A stretch of DNA of 64,000 nt, from assembly GCF_014171475.1 (NCBI RefSeq), contig NZ_CP048817.1:4494501-4558500 (forward strand), read 5' to 3'. The stretch comes from Sphingomonas sp. So64.6b. GTDB taxonomy: Bacteria; Pseudomonadota; Alphaproteobacteria; Sphingomonadales; Sphingomonadaceae. The position numbers and the translations under genes were made by a program. The notes below the pieces were generated by a model. That model ran no database searches. It was given only the letters and a program-made list of their open reading frames with translations, and had not been told where the DNA came from. Numbering within the stretch: position 1 is the first letter of the stretch; each line of letters starts with the position of its first letter. Shown one piece after another: positions 44,430 through 53,456 of the stretch.

Positions 44430-44846
44430 TTAGGCGGGATCGATCCGCGCCCTGTAGCCCGTGGTCTTCAGTACGACGGCCTTTCCATCACGCAATGCGG
44501 GCCAGTTAGCCTCGGCGAGGATCACGATCGGAATGTCGATCGCATAAAGCTCGGTCGCTACCAGTGCGCCGATCACCAGGATTGGATCGTGTTGAAGCAT
44601 GACGATTGCCAGCGGCGCGAAACCCGAACGCGCCAGCTCGACCAGAGCGCTCGACGACGAAGATGAGCCTCGCGCACTGGGCATCACCAATACGCGCCCG
44701 GCGATCCGTTTGCCGCAGCCCGGGTGGCTGCGGTCGATGATCTCCCCACTATTAAGATCGACACCCCCCCAGAAGCTGAGCGGGACGTCGAGCTTGAGGA
44801 TCGTGCCGGAAGCCTGGCCAGGCGTCAGCGCGCGCGCCTCGATCAT
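44430..44846 (-). CDS. Aconitase X small subunit (swivel domain, DUF126)
   Basis: 138 residues. The family signature is unmistakable: LDVPLSFWGGVDLNSGEIID, RSHPGCGKRIAGRVLVMPSA and RGSSSSSSALVELAR. The serine-rich loop binds the substrate carboxylate in characterised members. It starts inside the stop of the large-subunit gene (ATGA overlap), so the two are translated as a pair. Split aconitase X enzymes include bacterial cis-3-hydroxy-L-proline dehydratase and archaeal phosphomevalonate dehydratase. It is the last gene of the six-gene operon. Confidence 0.95.
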   Translation of the reverse strand: MIEARALTPGQASGTILKLDVPLSFWGGVDLNSGEIIDRSHPGCGKRIAGRVLVMPSARGSSSSSSALVELARSGFAPLAIVMLQHDPILVIGALVATELYAIDIPIVILAEANWPALRDGKAVVLKTTGYRARIDPA

Positions 44847-46072
44847 GGTGCCACCTCGTTGATCTCGGCGGAGCGGATGCAGCGCTCAAGCGTCATAAGG
44901 CCGATCCGGCGCTGGAGATTGCCGGGGCCATAATGCGCATATTTGCCGGAGGTGGTGAGGATCGCACCGTTTCGTTCGGCAACCACGGGCGCGAGATATG
45001 TGCAGGTATCGACGACGAGCTGGACCCCGAAGGCGCGTAGCGGGGCAAGATTCGGGTCGGCCTGTACCAACGCGGCAATCTCGCGGGAGGTGGACACGAA
45101 AATCGATACCGAGGGAGCCGGCGTCCGGCCCTTCACGGCATTACTGAGGGTGCGGAATTCGCCAATAGAATAATGCGGCGTGCCGAGGCAGATCGCCGCA
45201 ACGCGCTCGCCTGGCTTCACTGGGCAGAGGCTGGCGACTGCCGCTCCCAGTTCTGCCGCCGTGATGGTGAGGGTAGGCAGCCCGTCGAGCATCTGCTCGC
45301 CTGCCTCGGGCGTCACGCCTTCTGCATGGAATAGAGCGAGCGCTCCGGAAGAGGCGCCGGCCGCCCCCAGCGCCTTGAGTTCGTCCTCGGTCGCGTCTCG
45401 TGGCAGGCCCCGCAACAGCGGCACCTGGCCGTTGGCGCTGCGGCCGAGAACATATCCCATCGCCGCGAAATAGAGGTCGCGCGGCATTGCGGCGGCATCG
45501 GGCAAAGGGGCATCGACGATGCATTGCGCCCGGCGGTTCTCGTCGCAATGCAGACCGACCATCGGCACGCGCCCGGTGAGCGCGGCACAGAGATCGGCGA
45601 AGTCGCCATATCGGTCGGTGCGCGCGCCGAGCACCGAGTTCACGAAGACGATGGCGTTGGATTCGGCCCAGGCGACATGCTCCCCGAAGTGCGGGCGGAT
45701 CATGCGTTGATAGGGCGCGCAGGTCAGCGTCGCGACGCAGCCGAGCTTCTCATGGAGCTCGGTCAGCTCGCTTTGCGCCGGGATCAGCCCGGGCGGGCCG
45801 CAATGCCATTCGGGGTGAGTCACATCCACAGCGGCCACATTGAGTGTGGTCGGGACGCGCACCCGACCGCCCAGGTCGACGAAGCGCCGCGCGAAATCGA
45901 TGCTCGACGGGCCGTGATAGAGGCAGCCATCGATGTGCGCCGACTGGACCGAGACGAAGCGTCGGGCGCCCGATGCCTCGCCATAGCGCATCAGGATCGC
46001 CATCGCGCGTGCGGCGGCCGCGCCGTGATCGCCGTCGAGCAGGGCATGGTCGATGCGTTCCAGGGCGATCAT
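44843..46072 (-). CDS. Aconitase X large (catalytic) subunit, DUF521
   Basis: 409 residues. Dehydratase that carries an iron-sulfur cluster; with the small subunit it removes water from a hydroxy acid. Landmarks are SAHIDGCLYHGPSSIDFARR (Cys50), VPTTLNVAAVDVTHPEWH, CVATLTCAPYQRMIRPHFGE (Cys118), FVNSVLGARTDRYGDFADL, PMVGLHCDENRR, and near the end VVDTCTYLAPVV and TTSGKYAHYGPG. Its start overlaps the OCD stop (ATGA). Neighbouring an OCD-family reductase, the closest precedent is the cis-3-hydroxy-L-proline pathway: dehydration to pyrroline-2-carboxylate, then reduction to L-proline. Other beta-hydroxy amino acids remain possible. Confidence 0.94.
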   Translation of the reverse strand: MIALERIDHALLDGDHGAAAARAMAILMRYGEASGARRFVSVQSAHIDGCLYHGPSSIDFARRFVDLGGRVRVPTTLNVAAVDVTHPEWHCGPPGLIPAQSELTELHEKLGCVATLTCAPYQRMIRPHFGEHVAWAESNAIVFVNSVLGARTDRYGDFADLCAALTGRVPMVGLHCDENRRAQCIVDAPLPDAAAMPRDLYFAAMGYVLGRSANGQVPLLRGLPRDATEDELKALGAAGASSGALALFHAEGVTPEAGEQMLDGLPTLTITAAELGAAVASLCPVKPGERVAAICLGTPHYSIGEFRTLSNAVKGRTPAPSVSIFVSTSREIAALVQADPNLAPLRAFGVQLVVDTCTYLAPVVAERNGAILTTSGKYAHYGPGNLQRRIGLMTLERCIRSAEINEVAP

Positions 46073-47007
46073 CGTGCCTTCGTTCCGGCGAGCGCAAGTT
46101 CGGCCGCAGCGAGATCCTCGATCGCTGTGCCGACTGACTTGAACAGCGTGATCGCGGTCTCGTCACCGTCGCGGCCGGGATTGGAGCTGGCGCAGAGCGT
46201 GGCCAAGTCGCCCTGGATGTCACCGGAAGTGAGATGGCCGCCGGCGATCGCCTGTAGCAGGTCGCCAGCTTCCTCCAGCGCGCCATGCATCGTGTCGACG
46301 AATACCCGCGCCCGGGCAAAGGCGCGCCCGTCCGCCTCGCTCATGTCGGGTCGGAAGGCGCCGATCAGATCGACATGCGTACCAGGTGCAAGCGTGTCGC
46401 CTGCGATGAGCGGGGCAGCGGAAAGAGTCGCAGCGGAAACGATGTCGGCACGGGCAAGGGCAGGGACGATCTTCTCGGTTGCCACCGCAGGATAGCCGAG
46501 CGCGCGTGCCGCGCCCGCCGCAGCTTCGGCCTTTGCCGGGTCGCGGCCCCAGATCTGGATCGCCTCGATTGGGAAGGCGCTGGTATAGGCCTCGATCAGC
46601 GGCGCGTTTAGCGCGCCCGTGCCGAGCAGCAGCAGGCGCCTCGACTCCGGCCGGGCGAGATAGCCGGCGGCCAACACAGAGGCAGCGGCGGTGCGTCGCC
46701 GGGTTAGCGCCGCACCATCGAACACCGCCTTGGGTGCTCCGGTCCTGCGGTCGATCAGCATATAGGTGGCGCGGACGGCGGGGCTCGCTTCCCGGTCTAT
46801 TTCGACGACCTTGACGCCCAGGCTGGCCGCGCCGCGCCACGCTGGCATCACCAGCAGAGTCGAGCTTTCGCTCATATCGGCGGCCAGACGTGCCGGCGCG
46901 ACGTGGCGCCGCTCAGCAAAGGCCTTGCGCAGCGCAGCGATCAGCGCTGGCATCGGTGTGCTGCGTTCGACCATATCGGCGTCGAAGTAGGGGATCGAGC
47001 GCTGCAT
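46069..47007 (-). CDS. OCD-family reductase (OCD paralogue 2), candidate pyrroline-2-carboxylate reductase
   Basis: 312 residues from the ATG at 47007. Features: LLVMPAWRGAASLGVKVVEI with the conserved lysine, RRRTAAASVLAAGYLARPES, nucleotide-binding LLLLGTGALNAPLIEAY, GTHVDLIGAFRPDMSEADG and the C-terminal TLFKSVGTAIEDLAAAELA. In cis-3-hydroxyproline loci, enzymes of this family reduce the imine made by aconitase X using NAD(P)H; adjacency and the ATGA overlap with the large subunit gene support that role here. It is eight bases downstream of the BKACE gene, joining the two halves of the operon. Confidence 0.88.
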   Translation of the reverse strand: MQRSIPYFDADMVERSTPMPALIAALRKAFAERRHVAPARLAADMSESSTLLVMPAWRGAASLGVKVVEIDREASPAVRATYMLIDRRTGAPKAVFDGAALTRRRTAAASVLAAGYLARPESRRLLLLGTGALNAPLIEAYTSAFPIEAIQIWGRDPAKAEAAAGAARALGYPAVATEKIVPALARADIVSAATLSAAPLIAGDTLAPGTHVDLIGAFRPDMSEADGRAFARARVFVDTMHGALEEAGDLLQAIAGGHLTSGDIQGDLATLCASSNPGRDGDETAITLFKSVGTAIEDLAAAELALAGTKAR

Positions 47008-47015
47008 GAGATTCC

Positions 47016-47918
47016 CTATCGCCCGGGTTTGCGAAGCTGCAAGATGTCGCGCGTTTCGGCCGGCGTCGCGACGCTGTAGCCGCCGATAGCGTTGACGATC
47101 GAACAGGCGCGCTCGACCAACTGGCCGTTGGTGGCCCACACGCCGCGCGACATGTAGAGATTATCCTCCAGCCCGACGCGGATATTGCCACCGAGCAGGA
47201 GGGTCTGGGCGAGCATCGGCATTTGCTCGCGCCCGATGCCGAAGGCGCCCCAATGCGTGCCGGGCGCCATCAAGCCCTTCTGGTAGAGGATCGTGTCGAC
47301 CCCGTGCGGCGCGGCCCATTGTACGCCGAGCACCATCTGCATCATCGCCGGGCCGTCAATCAGTCCTTCCTCGAGCAGCTTGTTGCCGAACAATATGTCG
47401 CCCGCGCCGAACACTTCGAGCTCAGGCTTCACGCCGGCCGCCTTGAAGCGCTTCGCCATGGCGCGCAGCGTATGGGTAGGGCTGAAATAGATATAGTCGG
47501 TCGGGCCCTCGACCTGGTTGTTGGTAACGATGTCGAGTGTCGCGATCTCGGGCAGCAGCTCCTCGACATGCGCGACGCGCTCATCGACGCCGACCACATC
47601 GCTGCCGGGCAGCATATGTCCCTCGCGATCGGGATCGGGTAGGAAATAGGCGCCCATGCCGCAGGTGAGGTTGAGCACGATATCGACGCCGGTCTGGCGG
47701 ACGCGATCTACCACTTCACGGAAATGCGCGCGGTCGCGATTACCCGCGCCGGTCTCGGGATCGCGGACATGGATGTGGACGATGCTGGCGCCGGCCGAGG
47801 CCGCTTCGATACAGGCTCCCGCAATCTGCTTAGGTGTGATTGGCATCGCGGGATGTTTCGGGTTGAACGGCGCGCCGCCGGTGACCGCGCAGGTGAGGAT
47901 GGTCTTGGTGCCGGTCAT
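47016..47918 (-). CDS. BKACE family beta-keto acid cleavage enzyme (DUF849)
   Basis: 300 residues from the ATG at 47918, eight bases after GGGAGGAAT. These zinc enzymes split a beta-keto acid with acetyl-CoA into acetoacetate and a new acyl-CoA. The zinc ligands appear as HIHVRD (His48, His50) and the glutamate in GGNIRVGLEDNLY; NLTCGMGAYF and THWGAFGIGREQMPMLAQ line the substrate pocket. Dehydrocarnitine, 3-keto-5-aminohexanoate and beta-keto-adipate are known substrates; which applies cannot be read here. It follows the SDR gene by two bases and is flanked by a thioesterase, as in carnitine degradation. Confidence 0.94.
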   Translation of the reverse strand: MTGTKTILTCAVTGGAPFNPKHPAMPITPKQIAGACIEAASAGASIVHIHVRDPETGAGNRDRAHFREVVDRVRQTGVDIVLNLTCGMGAYFLPDPDREGHMLPGSDVVGVDERVAHVEELLPEIATLDIVTNNQVEGPTDYIYFSPTHTLRAMAKRFKAAGVKPELEVFGAGDILFGNKLLEEGLIDGPAMMQMVLGVQWAAPHGVDTILYQKGLMAPGTHWGAFGIGREQMPMLAQTLLLGGNIRVGLEDNLYMSRGVWATNGQLVERACSIVNAIGGYSVATPAETRDILQLRKPGR

Positions 47919-47920
47919 CT

Positions 47921-48679
47921 CTATTCCTCCCATTCCATGTTGCCGCTGACCGCGATCGTCTCGCCGGTGATCTTCTTGCCTGCGTCCGAGGTGATGAACT
48001 CGACCATGTCGGCGAACTCGCTCAACTCTACCTTGGTGCGCAGCGAGACATATTTGAGATAGTCGTTCTCGATGTCCGCGAAGCTGCGCCCGGTAGCGTC
48101 GACGTTGCGCTGTACGATGAAGCGGAAGCGATCATTGTTGATGATGCCGGGCAGGATGGCGTTGCAGCGGATGCCGAACGGCCCCAGCTCGCGCGCGCTG
48201 TTCTTCGTGAGGCCTTCGACGCCGGCCTTGGAAGCAATGTACGGTGCGCGGAACGGAATGCCGGTGCGGGTCGAGCAAGTCGAGAAATTGACGATCGAGC
48301 CGCCACCATTGGCCTTCAGCATCGGCACCGCGCGCTTCATGCAATAGAACATGCCGGACAGGTTGACCGCGATGGTCTTGTCCCACTCGTCTTCGTCGAT
48401 ATCCTCGATCGGCGCGCGGGGGCCGGCCATGCCTACCACATTCACCAGGATGGTCAGGTCGCCGACCGATGCGCGGACATCGTCGAACAGCCGGTCGACA
48501 TCGGCGCGCACGCCCACATCAACTGCGCTGCCGCTCATGCCGGGGTTGGCAGCGACCGTTTCCGCGACGGCAGCGGCGCGGATGTCGCAGATATGGACCT
48601 TGTAGCCCTTGCCGAGGAAGCGCTCGGCGATCGCACGGCCGACGCTGTCGCCGGCGCCGGTGACCAATATTCTTTCCAT
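47921..48679 (-). CDS. SDR family oxidoreductase, candidate beta-hydroxy acid dehydrogenase
   Basis: 252 residues from the ATG at 48679 (AGGAAAG seven bases upstream); an in-frame ATG at 48703 overlaps the thioesterase stop and would add eight residues. Rossmann motif ILVTGAGDSVGRAIAERF, acidic residue DIRAA after beta-2, the NVVGMAG segment, catalytic Ser in NFSTCSTRTG and YIASK (Tyr and Lys). C-terminal VSLRTKVELSEFADMVEF precedes GETIAVSGNMEWEE. Between a thioesterase and a BKACE it most likely oxidises a 3-hydroxy acid to the 3-keto acid that BKACE cleaves. Confidence 0.9.
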   Translation of the reverse strand: MERILVTGAGDSVGRAIAERFLGKGYKVHICDIRAAAVAETVAANPGMSGSAVDVGVRADVDRLFDDVRASVGDLTILVNVVGMAGPRAPIEDIDEDEWDKTIAVNLSGMFYCMKRAVPMLKANGGGSIVNFSTCSTRTGIPFRAPYIASKAGVEGLTKNSARELGPFGIRCNAILPGIINNDRFRFIVQRNVDATGRSFADIENDYLKYVSLRTKVELSEFADMVEFITSDAGKKITGETIAVSGNMEWEE

Positions 48680-48699
48680 CGTCTTTCCTGTGTTCGGGG

Positions 48700-49149
48700 T
48701 CATGGGAGCGCGGGGGCGGAGAGGCCGGTAGCGACCGCGCGGTCCGCATCGGAGAGCGGTGTCGACTTGCGCGCGCTGAGGTCGAAGCGGACGGTCACGC
48801 CCTCCATCATCGTGCAGGCGCGCCCGTCGGAGCGGCGTATCAGGACGGTACGGTGCCGCAGCGAGGACGTGCCGACCGAAACGATGCCTGAGTGGAGGAT
48901 CAGGAGGTCGCCCGCGACCAGTTCGTGCAGATACCGGATCTCGTGCGAGATATCGGCCCAGCCCAAGCGGTGGCCATCCCGTTCGAGCACAGCGGGGCCG
49001 AACGCGCCCAGCAGATGATACACAGCATTATCGAGCAGCGGCACCTGATGCTGCACCGACATGTGGCCCATCATGTCGCAATGCCATGGGAAAACCACGC
49101 CGCGGAATGTCTCGATCCCGCCTATCTTACCCCCATTGTCATCGTCCAT
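48700..49149 (-). CDS. Hotdog-fold acyl-CoA thioesterase (4HBT-like)
   Basis: 149 residues from the ATG at 49149, preceded by GAGGGGGA. The core motif FPWHCDMMGHMSVQHQVPLL is the 4HBT pattern with the usual Asp followed by MGH; a central helix LDNAVYHLLGAFG and strands ISHEIRYLHELVAGDLLIL and SLRHRTVLIRR complete the hotdog fold. First gene of the six-gene leftward operon. In the carnitine pathway a thioesterase of this fold releases betaine from the acyl-CoA made by BKACE; the same function on another acyl-CoA is inferred here. Confidence 0.88.
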   Translation of the reverse strand: MDDDNGGKIGGIETFRGVVFPWHCDMMGHMSVQHQVPLLDNAVYHLLGAFGPAVLERDGHRLGWADISHEIRYLHELVAGDLLILHSGIVSVGTSSLRHRTVLIRRSDGRACTMMEGVTVRFDLSARKSTPLSDADRAVATGLSAPALP

Positions 49150-49282
49150 GTCACTCCCCCTCGATCGGCCTAGACGCCCGGTTAAAGTTGATCGCTTGAC
49201 TTGTCTACACAGATTATACAGAGTGTGTTCACCGCGTATTTGATAACGTGCCCGAGGCGCGAGACGGGAAAAGGGGAATTCG
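49150..49282. promoter_or_regulatory. Divergent promoter region, AcnX operon versus TonB/S9/MFS operon
   Basis: 133 bases serve both directions. TTGTCTACACA (49201-49211) resembles the TGTATACA core bound by GntR/FCD regulators with one mismatch, and GATTATACAGAG follows directly. The GntR gene at 54723 is the likely ligand-responsive partner, since a perfect ATGTATACAT lies before its own operon. No exact -35/-10 pair with 17-base spacing is seen. Confidence 0.4.
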
Positions 49283-51403
49283 ATGGTCACGAAGCGAGCA
49301 TTGGGGTTGAGGTATGGCGCGGCTCTGGTTCTGCCTTGGGCGCTTATATCGGCGGCCAGCGCCCAGACCGCGCCGACGCCAGAGCCCGCGGCGGCGGACG
49401 AGCAGCCGGACATCGTCGTCACCGCGCAGAAGCGCAGCGAGCGGTTGCAGAACGTGCCGATTTCCATCTCCGTGCTTGGCGGCGACAGGCTCGACAGCCA
49501 GTCGACCGGCGGCGTTACCGATGCGCTTCGGTCAGTCGCGGGCCTTTCGATCACCAGCACGGCACAGGGTGGCGCGACTCAGCTCACCATTCGCGGCGTC
49601 GCCGCCGCCGGCGCGACGCTCTCGGGATCGAGTACGGCTGCCTATTACATCGACTCAGTACCGTTCGGCTTGGTGAAGTCGGCGATCCTGCCCGACACCA
49701 ACGCCTATGACATGGCGCGCGTTGAGGTTCTGCGCGGGCCACAGGGCACCTTGTACGGCGCCAATTCGCTTGCAGGCGTGGTGCGGCTGATCACCAATGA
49801 CGCCAACCCCGACAAGTTCGAGCTGAAAACCCGCGCCGGGCTCTCCACCACCGATGGCGGCGAGATGAGCTATCGCGGCGATATCGCGGTCAACGTCCCG
49901 CTCGTTCCCGGCAAGCTTGCGCTCCGCGTCGTCGCCGGCGCGGAGGAAGCGGGTGGCTGGATCGACCAGCCGGCGCAGAACAAGCGCAACGCCAACGACC
50001 AGCAATCCCGTTATTTTCGGGCGAAGCTCAATGCGCAGCTCACCGACGAGTTCAGCGTCGGACTGTCGGCGTGGATTTCGCGGATCGACCAGGACGCGCC
50101 CAATTATGCCGATGGCAACGGCAATCAGTCTTCGCCAGTGCCGCTGCCGCAGACGCTGAACTTCGACGCGTACAGCGCCAAGCTCGGCTATGAGTTGCCG
50201 GGCGTCAGCATCAGCAGCGCGACCAGCTATCTTGAATTCACTAACCTCAGCCAGCGCGATTATACGGCGCTGGGCGCTGGGCAGCGGCTATTTACCGAGA
50301 TCCGCTCCAAGGTGTTCACCGAGGAACTGCTGCTCAACTCGACCGGGTCGGGCAGCCTGAAATGGTCACTCGGCGGTTTCTATCGCGACGCGACCGATCT
50401 GCTTCACCAGACCCTGTTCGTGCTCCCGGCGCCGCTCAACTTTAATGACAAGTCCAAGTCTTTTGCCGTGTTCGGCCAGCTCACCCAGAGCTTCTTGGAC
50501 GATACGCTCGAGCTGACCGGCGGCCTTCGCTATTTCAACGACCGCGTCTCGCAGATCGAACTGACGCCAACAACGGGCAATCCGGCGCAGGTGCTCGCGC
50601 ACCGCACCGAGACGTTCGAGGCGATTACGCCGAGGGCGGTGCTCACCTGGCTGCCGAGCAAGACCTTCACGGCCTATGCCTCCTACTCGCAAGGCTTTCG
50701 CAGCGGGTTCAATCAGAGTCCGTCGGTCATCCGCACCGCGCCCGACCTGCCCTCGGTGAAGGCGGACAAGCTGCATAATTATGAAGTGGGTGCCAAAGGC
50801 AGCGTGCTCGACGGCAAATTAAGCTTCGATGCGTCGTTGTTTTACATCAAGTGGAACGACATCCAGCAGAACCTGACCTTGCGCTATCTCGGCGCGCCGA
50901 TTGCCGCTTCGGTCAACGGACCGTCGGCGAGTGGGTTCGGTGTCGACCTGTCGCTGACCGCGCGTCCGGCGCCCGGCCTCGCGATCGGCGGCACCTATAG
51001 CTGGAGCGGGCTTAAGCTCGACGGGCAGGTGGTGTCGAACCTGATCGTCCTGTTCAACAAGGGCGAGCGCCTGTCCTTCTCGCCCGAGCATACCGCGAGC
51101 GGCTTTGCCGATTACAGCTTCCCGCTCGGCGGGCTCGAAGGAAAACTCGAAGGATCGATCAACTATCGGTCGGCGATCCCGGCGCGGGCGCTCGTGTCCG
51201 GGGTGTCGCGGCTCTATGTCAGCGATGCGCCGCTAACGGCCCGCGCCGCCTTTTCGCTCAAGTCGCCGGCCAATTGGACGACGACCTTCTTCATCGAAAA
51301 TATCACCAATGATCACAGCGTGCTGCAGCCGCCGAGCGACATCAGCCTGTTCATGCGCCAACGCCCGCGCACGGTGGGCCTGCAGTTCGAGTTCCATCTT
51401 TGA
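49283..51403 (+). CDS. TonB-dependent receptor (AcnX/BKACE locus)
   Basis: 706 residues; ribosome site AAAAGGGG. Signal peptide ends at SAASAQT. DIVVTAQKRSERLQNVPISI forms the TonB-box region, then QLTIRGVAAAGATLSG and VEVLRGPQGTLYGANSLAGV in the plug, and a barrel ending EFHL. It lacks a signalling (STN) domain, so uptake without surface signalling. It is divergent from the six-gene catabolic operon and followed by an S9 peptidase and an MFS transporter, forming the uptake arm of the locus. It shares type with the receptors at 35678 and 57168. Confidence 0.93.
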   Translation: MVTKRALGLRYGAALVLPWALISAASAQTAPTPEPAAADEQPDIVVTAQKRSERLQNVPISISVLGGDRLDSQSTGGVTDALRSVAGLSITSTAQGGATQLTIRGVAAAGATLSGSSTAAYYIDSVPFGLVKSAILPDTNAYDMARVEVLRGPQGTLYGANSLAGVVRLITNDANPDKFELKTRAGLSTTDGGEMSYRGDIAVNVPLVPGKLALRVVAGAEEAGGWIDQPAQNKRNANDQQSRYFRAKLNAQLTDEFSVGLSAWISRIDQDAPNYADGNGNQSSPVPLPQTLNFDAYSAKLGYELPGVSISSATSYLEFTNLSQRDYTALGAGQRLFTEIRSKVFTEELLLNSTGSGSLKWSLGGFYRDATDLLHQTLFVLPAPLNFNDKSKSFAVFGQLTQSFLDDTLELTGGLRYFNDRVSQIELTPTTGNPAQVLAHRTETFEAITPRAVLTWLPSKTFTAYASYSQGFRSGFNQSPSVIRTAPDLPSVKADKLHNYEVGAKGSVLDGKLSFDASLFYIKWNDIQQNLTLRYLGAPIAASVNGPSASGFGVDLSLTARPAPGLAIGGTYSWSGLKLDGQVVSNLIVLFNKGERLSFSPEHTASGFADYSFPLGGLEGKLEGSINYRSAIPARALVSGVSRLYVSDAPLTARAAFSLKSPANWTTTFFIENITNDHSVLQPPSDISLFMRQRPRTVGLQFEFHL

Positions 51404-51461
51404 GGGGTGGCTGGCCAGTCCCTGCAGCGGTTATGGGTATGTGCTGAGGATGGGACCGGCA

Positions 51462-53456
51462 ATGCGTGAGGAAGTGGAGTCCGCGATCCGGGATCGGGTC
51501 GCGGGTTATTTCGAGACGATCTATCGCCCGGGCGCGCTGCATTTCAATGCGATCGTCCATGCGGTGGAGAATGCTGTGAGCGGTGCGATCGCCATTGCCG
51601 GGCCGATCTATGACGCAGGCGGGGGATTTCCGGTCATGCGGATCGGGATCGTCGGGCCGGGCGGGGCGCTCGCGCTGCTGTCCGACGACGGTGCGAACGA
51701 TACCGATCCGCATTGGTCGCCCGACGGCCGGACGCTCGCCTTCCTGTCGGATCAAGGGCATGGCGGCGGCAATTTCCAGCTCTGCCTGGCCGATGCGGAT
51801 GACCTTGCCTCGCGCAAGGCTAGCCCGGTCCTGATCGGCGAGGCGGTCGAGGCCTTTTCCTGGTCAGCGGACGGGCGTCGCATCCTGATCCAGACTGCCG
51901 ATGCCGGTGCCGATGCCGCGGGTTCGGCGAGCACCGCCCGGATCGGCAGTGCGGCGAAAGAGGCGCGGCCGTCCTGGATGCCGACCGTCGAGACTGGCGG
52001 TCACAACAATCTTTGGCGTCGCGCGCGGATCTGGGACGTGGAGAGCGGTGTGTTCACCGATCTCGGCGTTGCAGGGCAGAATGTGTGGGAGGCCGAATGG
52101 TGCGGCCCCGACGCGGTCGTCGCGATCCTGTCGGCGAGGCCGACCGAGGGTGGCTGGTACCAGACGGGGATCGGCATTGCACCGGCCGAGGGTGGTCCGT
52201 TCGTGCCGTTCGCCACCTCGGACGTCGAACTGGCCAAGATCTGTGCCTCGCCCGATGGGCGACGGATTGCGGTCCTTCAGGGGCGTTTCCATCGTACGGT
52301 CGCGCTGGGCACGCTGGTGCTCTACGACCGGGATGGCGGCAAGCCGGTGATTCCTGAGGTCGGTGCCGAAATCTCTTCGCTGGCGTGGCGAACCAACAGC
52401 GCGCTGTTCTTCACCGGTTTCCGCACCCCGGGGACGGTGGCGGGCACGCTCGATGTCTCGACCGGCGTCGCGACGATCGAGTGGGAATCCGCAGGCACCG
52501 CGGGCCGCAAGGTGCCCTATGCGAGCCCGGTGGGCGAGCATGCGCTGCTTGTGCCGGGCCATGGATCGGGCCGCTATCCGCATCTGTTGCGGGTCGAGCG
52601 CGCGCGCGAGGAGATGGTGCTCGATCTTGCCACTCCCGCGATTGGCGATCTGATCGATACGATCGGGTCCGCCGAAGCGATCTGCTGGCGTGGTCGCGAC
52701 GGGCTCGAGGTGCACGGGTATCTGATGATGCCCGCCGGCGTCGTGCGGCCGCCGCTGGTCGCCTTCATCCATGGCGGGCCTTCTCACCTGTTCCGCGACA
52801 GCTGGACGTTCGACAATCCGCTCGCCGCCTTGCTGGTGAGCCAAGGCTATGCGGTATTCTTCCCCAATCCGCGGGGCAGTTCCGGACGTGGGCTGGATTT
52901 CGCCAGCCGGGTGATCGGAGACTGGGGTGGCGAGGATCGTCACGACGTGCTTGCCGGGATCGACCATGTCGTCGCGCATTACGATGTCGACGGCGCGCGG
53001 CTGTTCGTCACGGGGGGCAGCTATGGCGGCTACATGACGACCTGGCTGGTCACGCAGACCGACCGGTTTAACGCCGCCTGCGCGATCGCGCCGCTCAGCG
53101 ACATGCGCTCCTTCTTCTTCACTGCGCATCATCCAGAATTCCTCGAAATCTATTCGAAGGGCGGGCCCTATGAAGTCGGCGGGATCTTCGACACGCGCAG
53201 CCCGCTGCGGTATGCCGACAAGGTCTCGACACCGACGATGCTGATCGCAGGCGAAATGGACAGGACCACGCCGCCGACCCAGGCGAGCCAATTCCATCAC
53301 GCGCTGGTGCTGCGCGACGTGCCGTCCGAGCTGGTGCTGTATCCCGAAGAGGGTCACGCGGCCGCGCGGCTCGAGGCGCAGATCGACCAGGGCGTGCGCG
53401 TGCTGCGCTGGTTCAAAACCTGGGAGGACCGCTATGGGGGCGATCGCAGGCGCTGA
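51462..53456 (+). CDS. Prolyl oligopeptidase family (S9) serine peptidase
   Basis: 664 residues from the ATG at 51462; an ATG at 51450 is an alternative. No signal peptide. The first 400 residues form a beta-propeller (LSDDGANDTDPHWSPDGRTL, FSWSADGRRILIQTADAG), and the last 250 are an alpha/beta hydrolase: FIHGGPSHLFRDSWTF, then the nucleophile in TGGSYGGYMTTWL, Asp in AGEMDRTTPPTQ and His in YPEEGHAA. Such enzymes cleave oligopeptides, often after proline, or remove acyl residues. It lies 58 bases after the TonB receptor and overlaps the MFS gene by 23 bases. A proline-type specificity would suit a hydroxyproline-like locus, but this is inference. Confidence 0.93.
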   Translation: MREEVESAIRDRVAGYFETIYRPGALHFNAIVHAVENAVSGAIAIAGPIYDAGGGFPVMRIGIVGPGGALALLSDDGANDTDPHWSPDGRTLAFLSDQGHGGGNFQLCLADADDLASRKASPVLIGEAVEAFSWSADGRRILIQTADAGADAAGSASTARIGSAAKEARPSWMPTVETGGHNNLWRRARIWDVESGVFTDLGVAGQNVWEAEWCGPDAVVAILSARPTEGGWYQTGIGIAPAEGGPFVPFATSDVELAKICASPDGRRIAVLQGRFHRTVALGTLVLYDRDGGKPVIPEVGAEISSLAWRTNSALFFTGFRTPGTVAGTLDVSTGVATIEWESAGTAGRKVPYASPVGEHALLVPGHGSGRYPHLLRVERAREEMVLDLATPAIGDLIDTIGSAEAICWRGRDGLEVHGYLMMPAGVVRPPLVAFIHGGPSHLFRDSWTFDNPLAALLVSQGYAVFFPNPRGSSGRGLDFASRVIGDWGGEDRHDVLAGIDHVVAHYDVDGARLFVTGGSYGGYMTTWLVTQTDRFNAACAIAPLSDMRSFFFTAHHPEFLEIYSKGGPYEVGGIFDTRSPLRYADKVSTPTMLIAGEMDRTTPPTQASQFHHALVLRDVPSELVLYPEEGHAAARLEAQIDQGVRVLRWFKTWEDRYGGDRRR

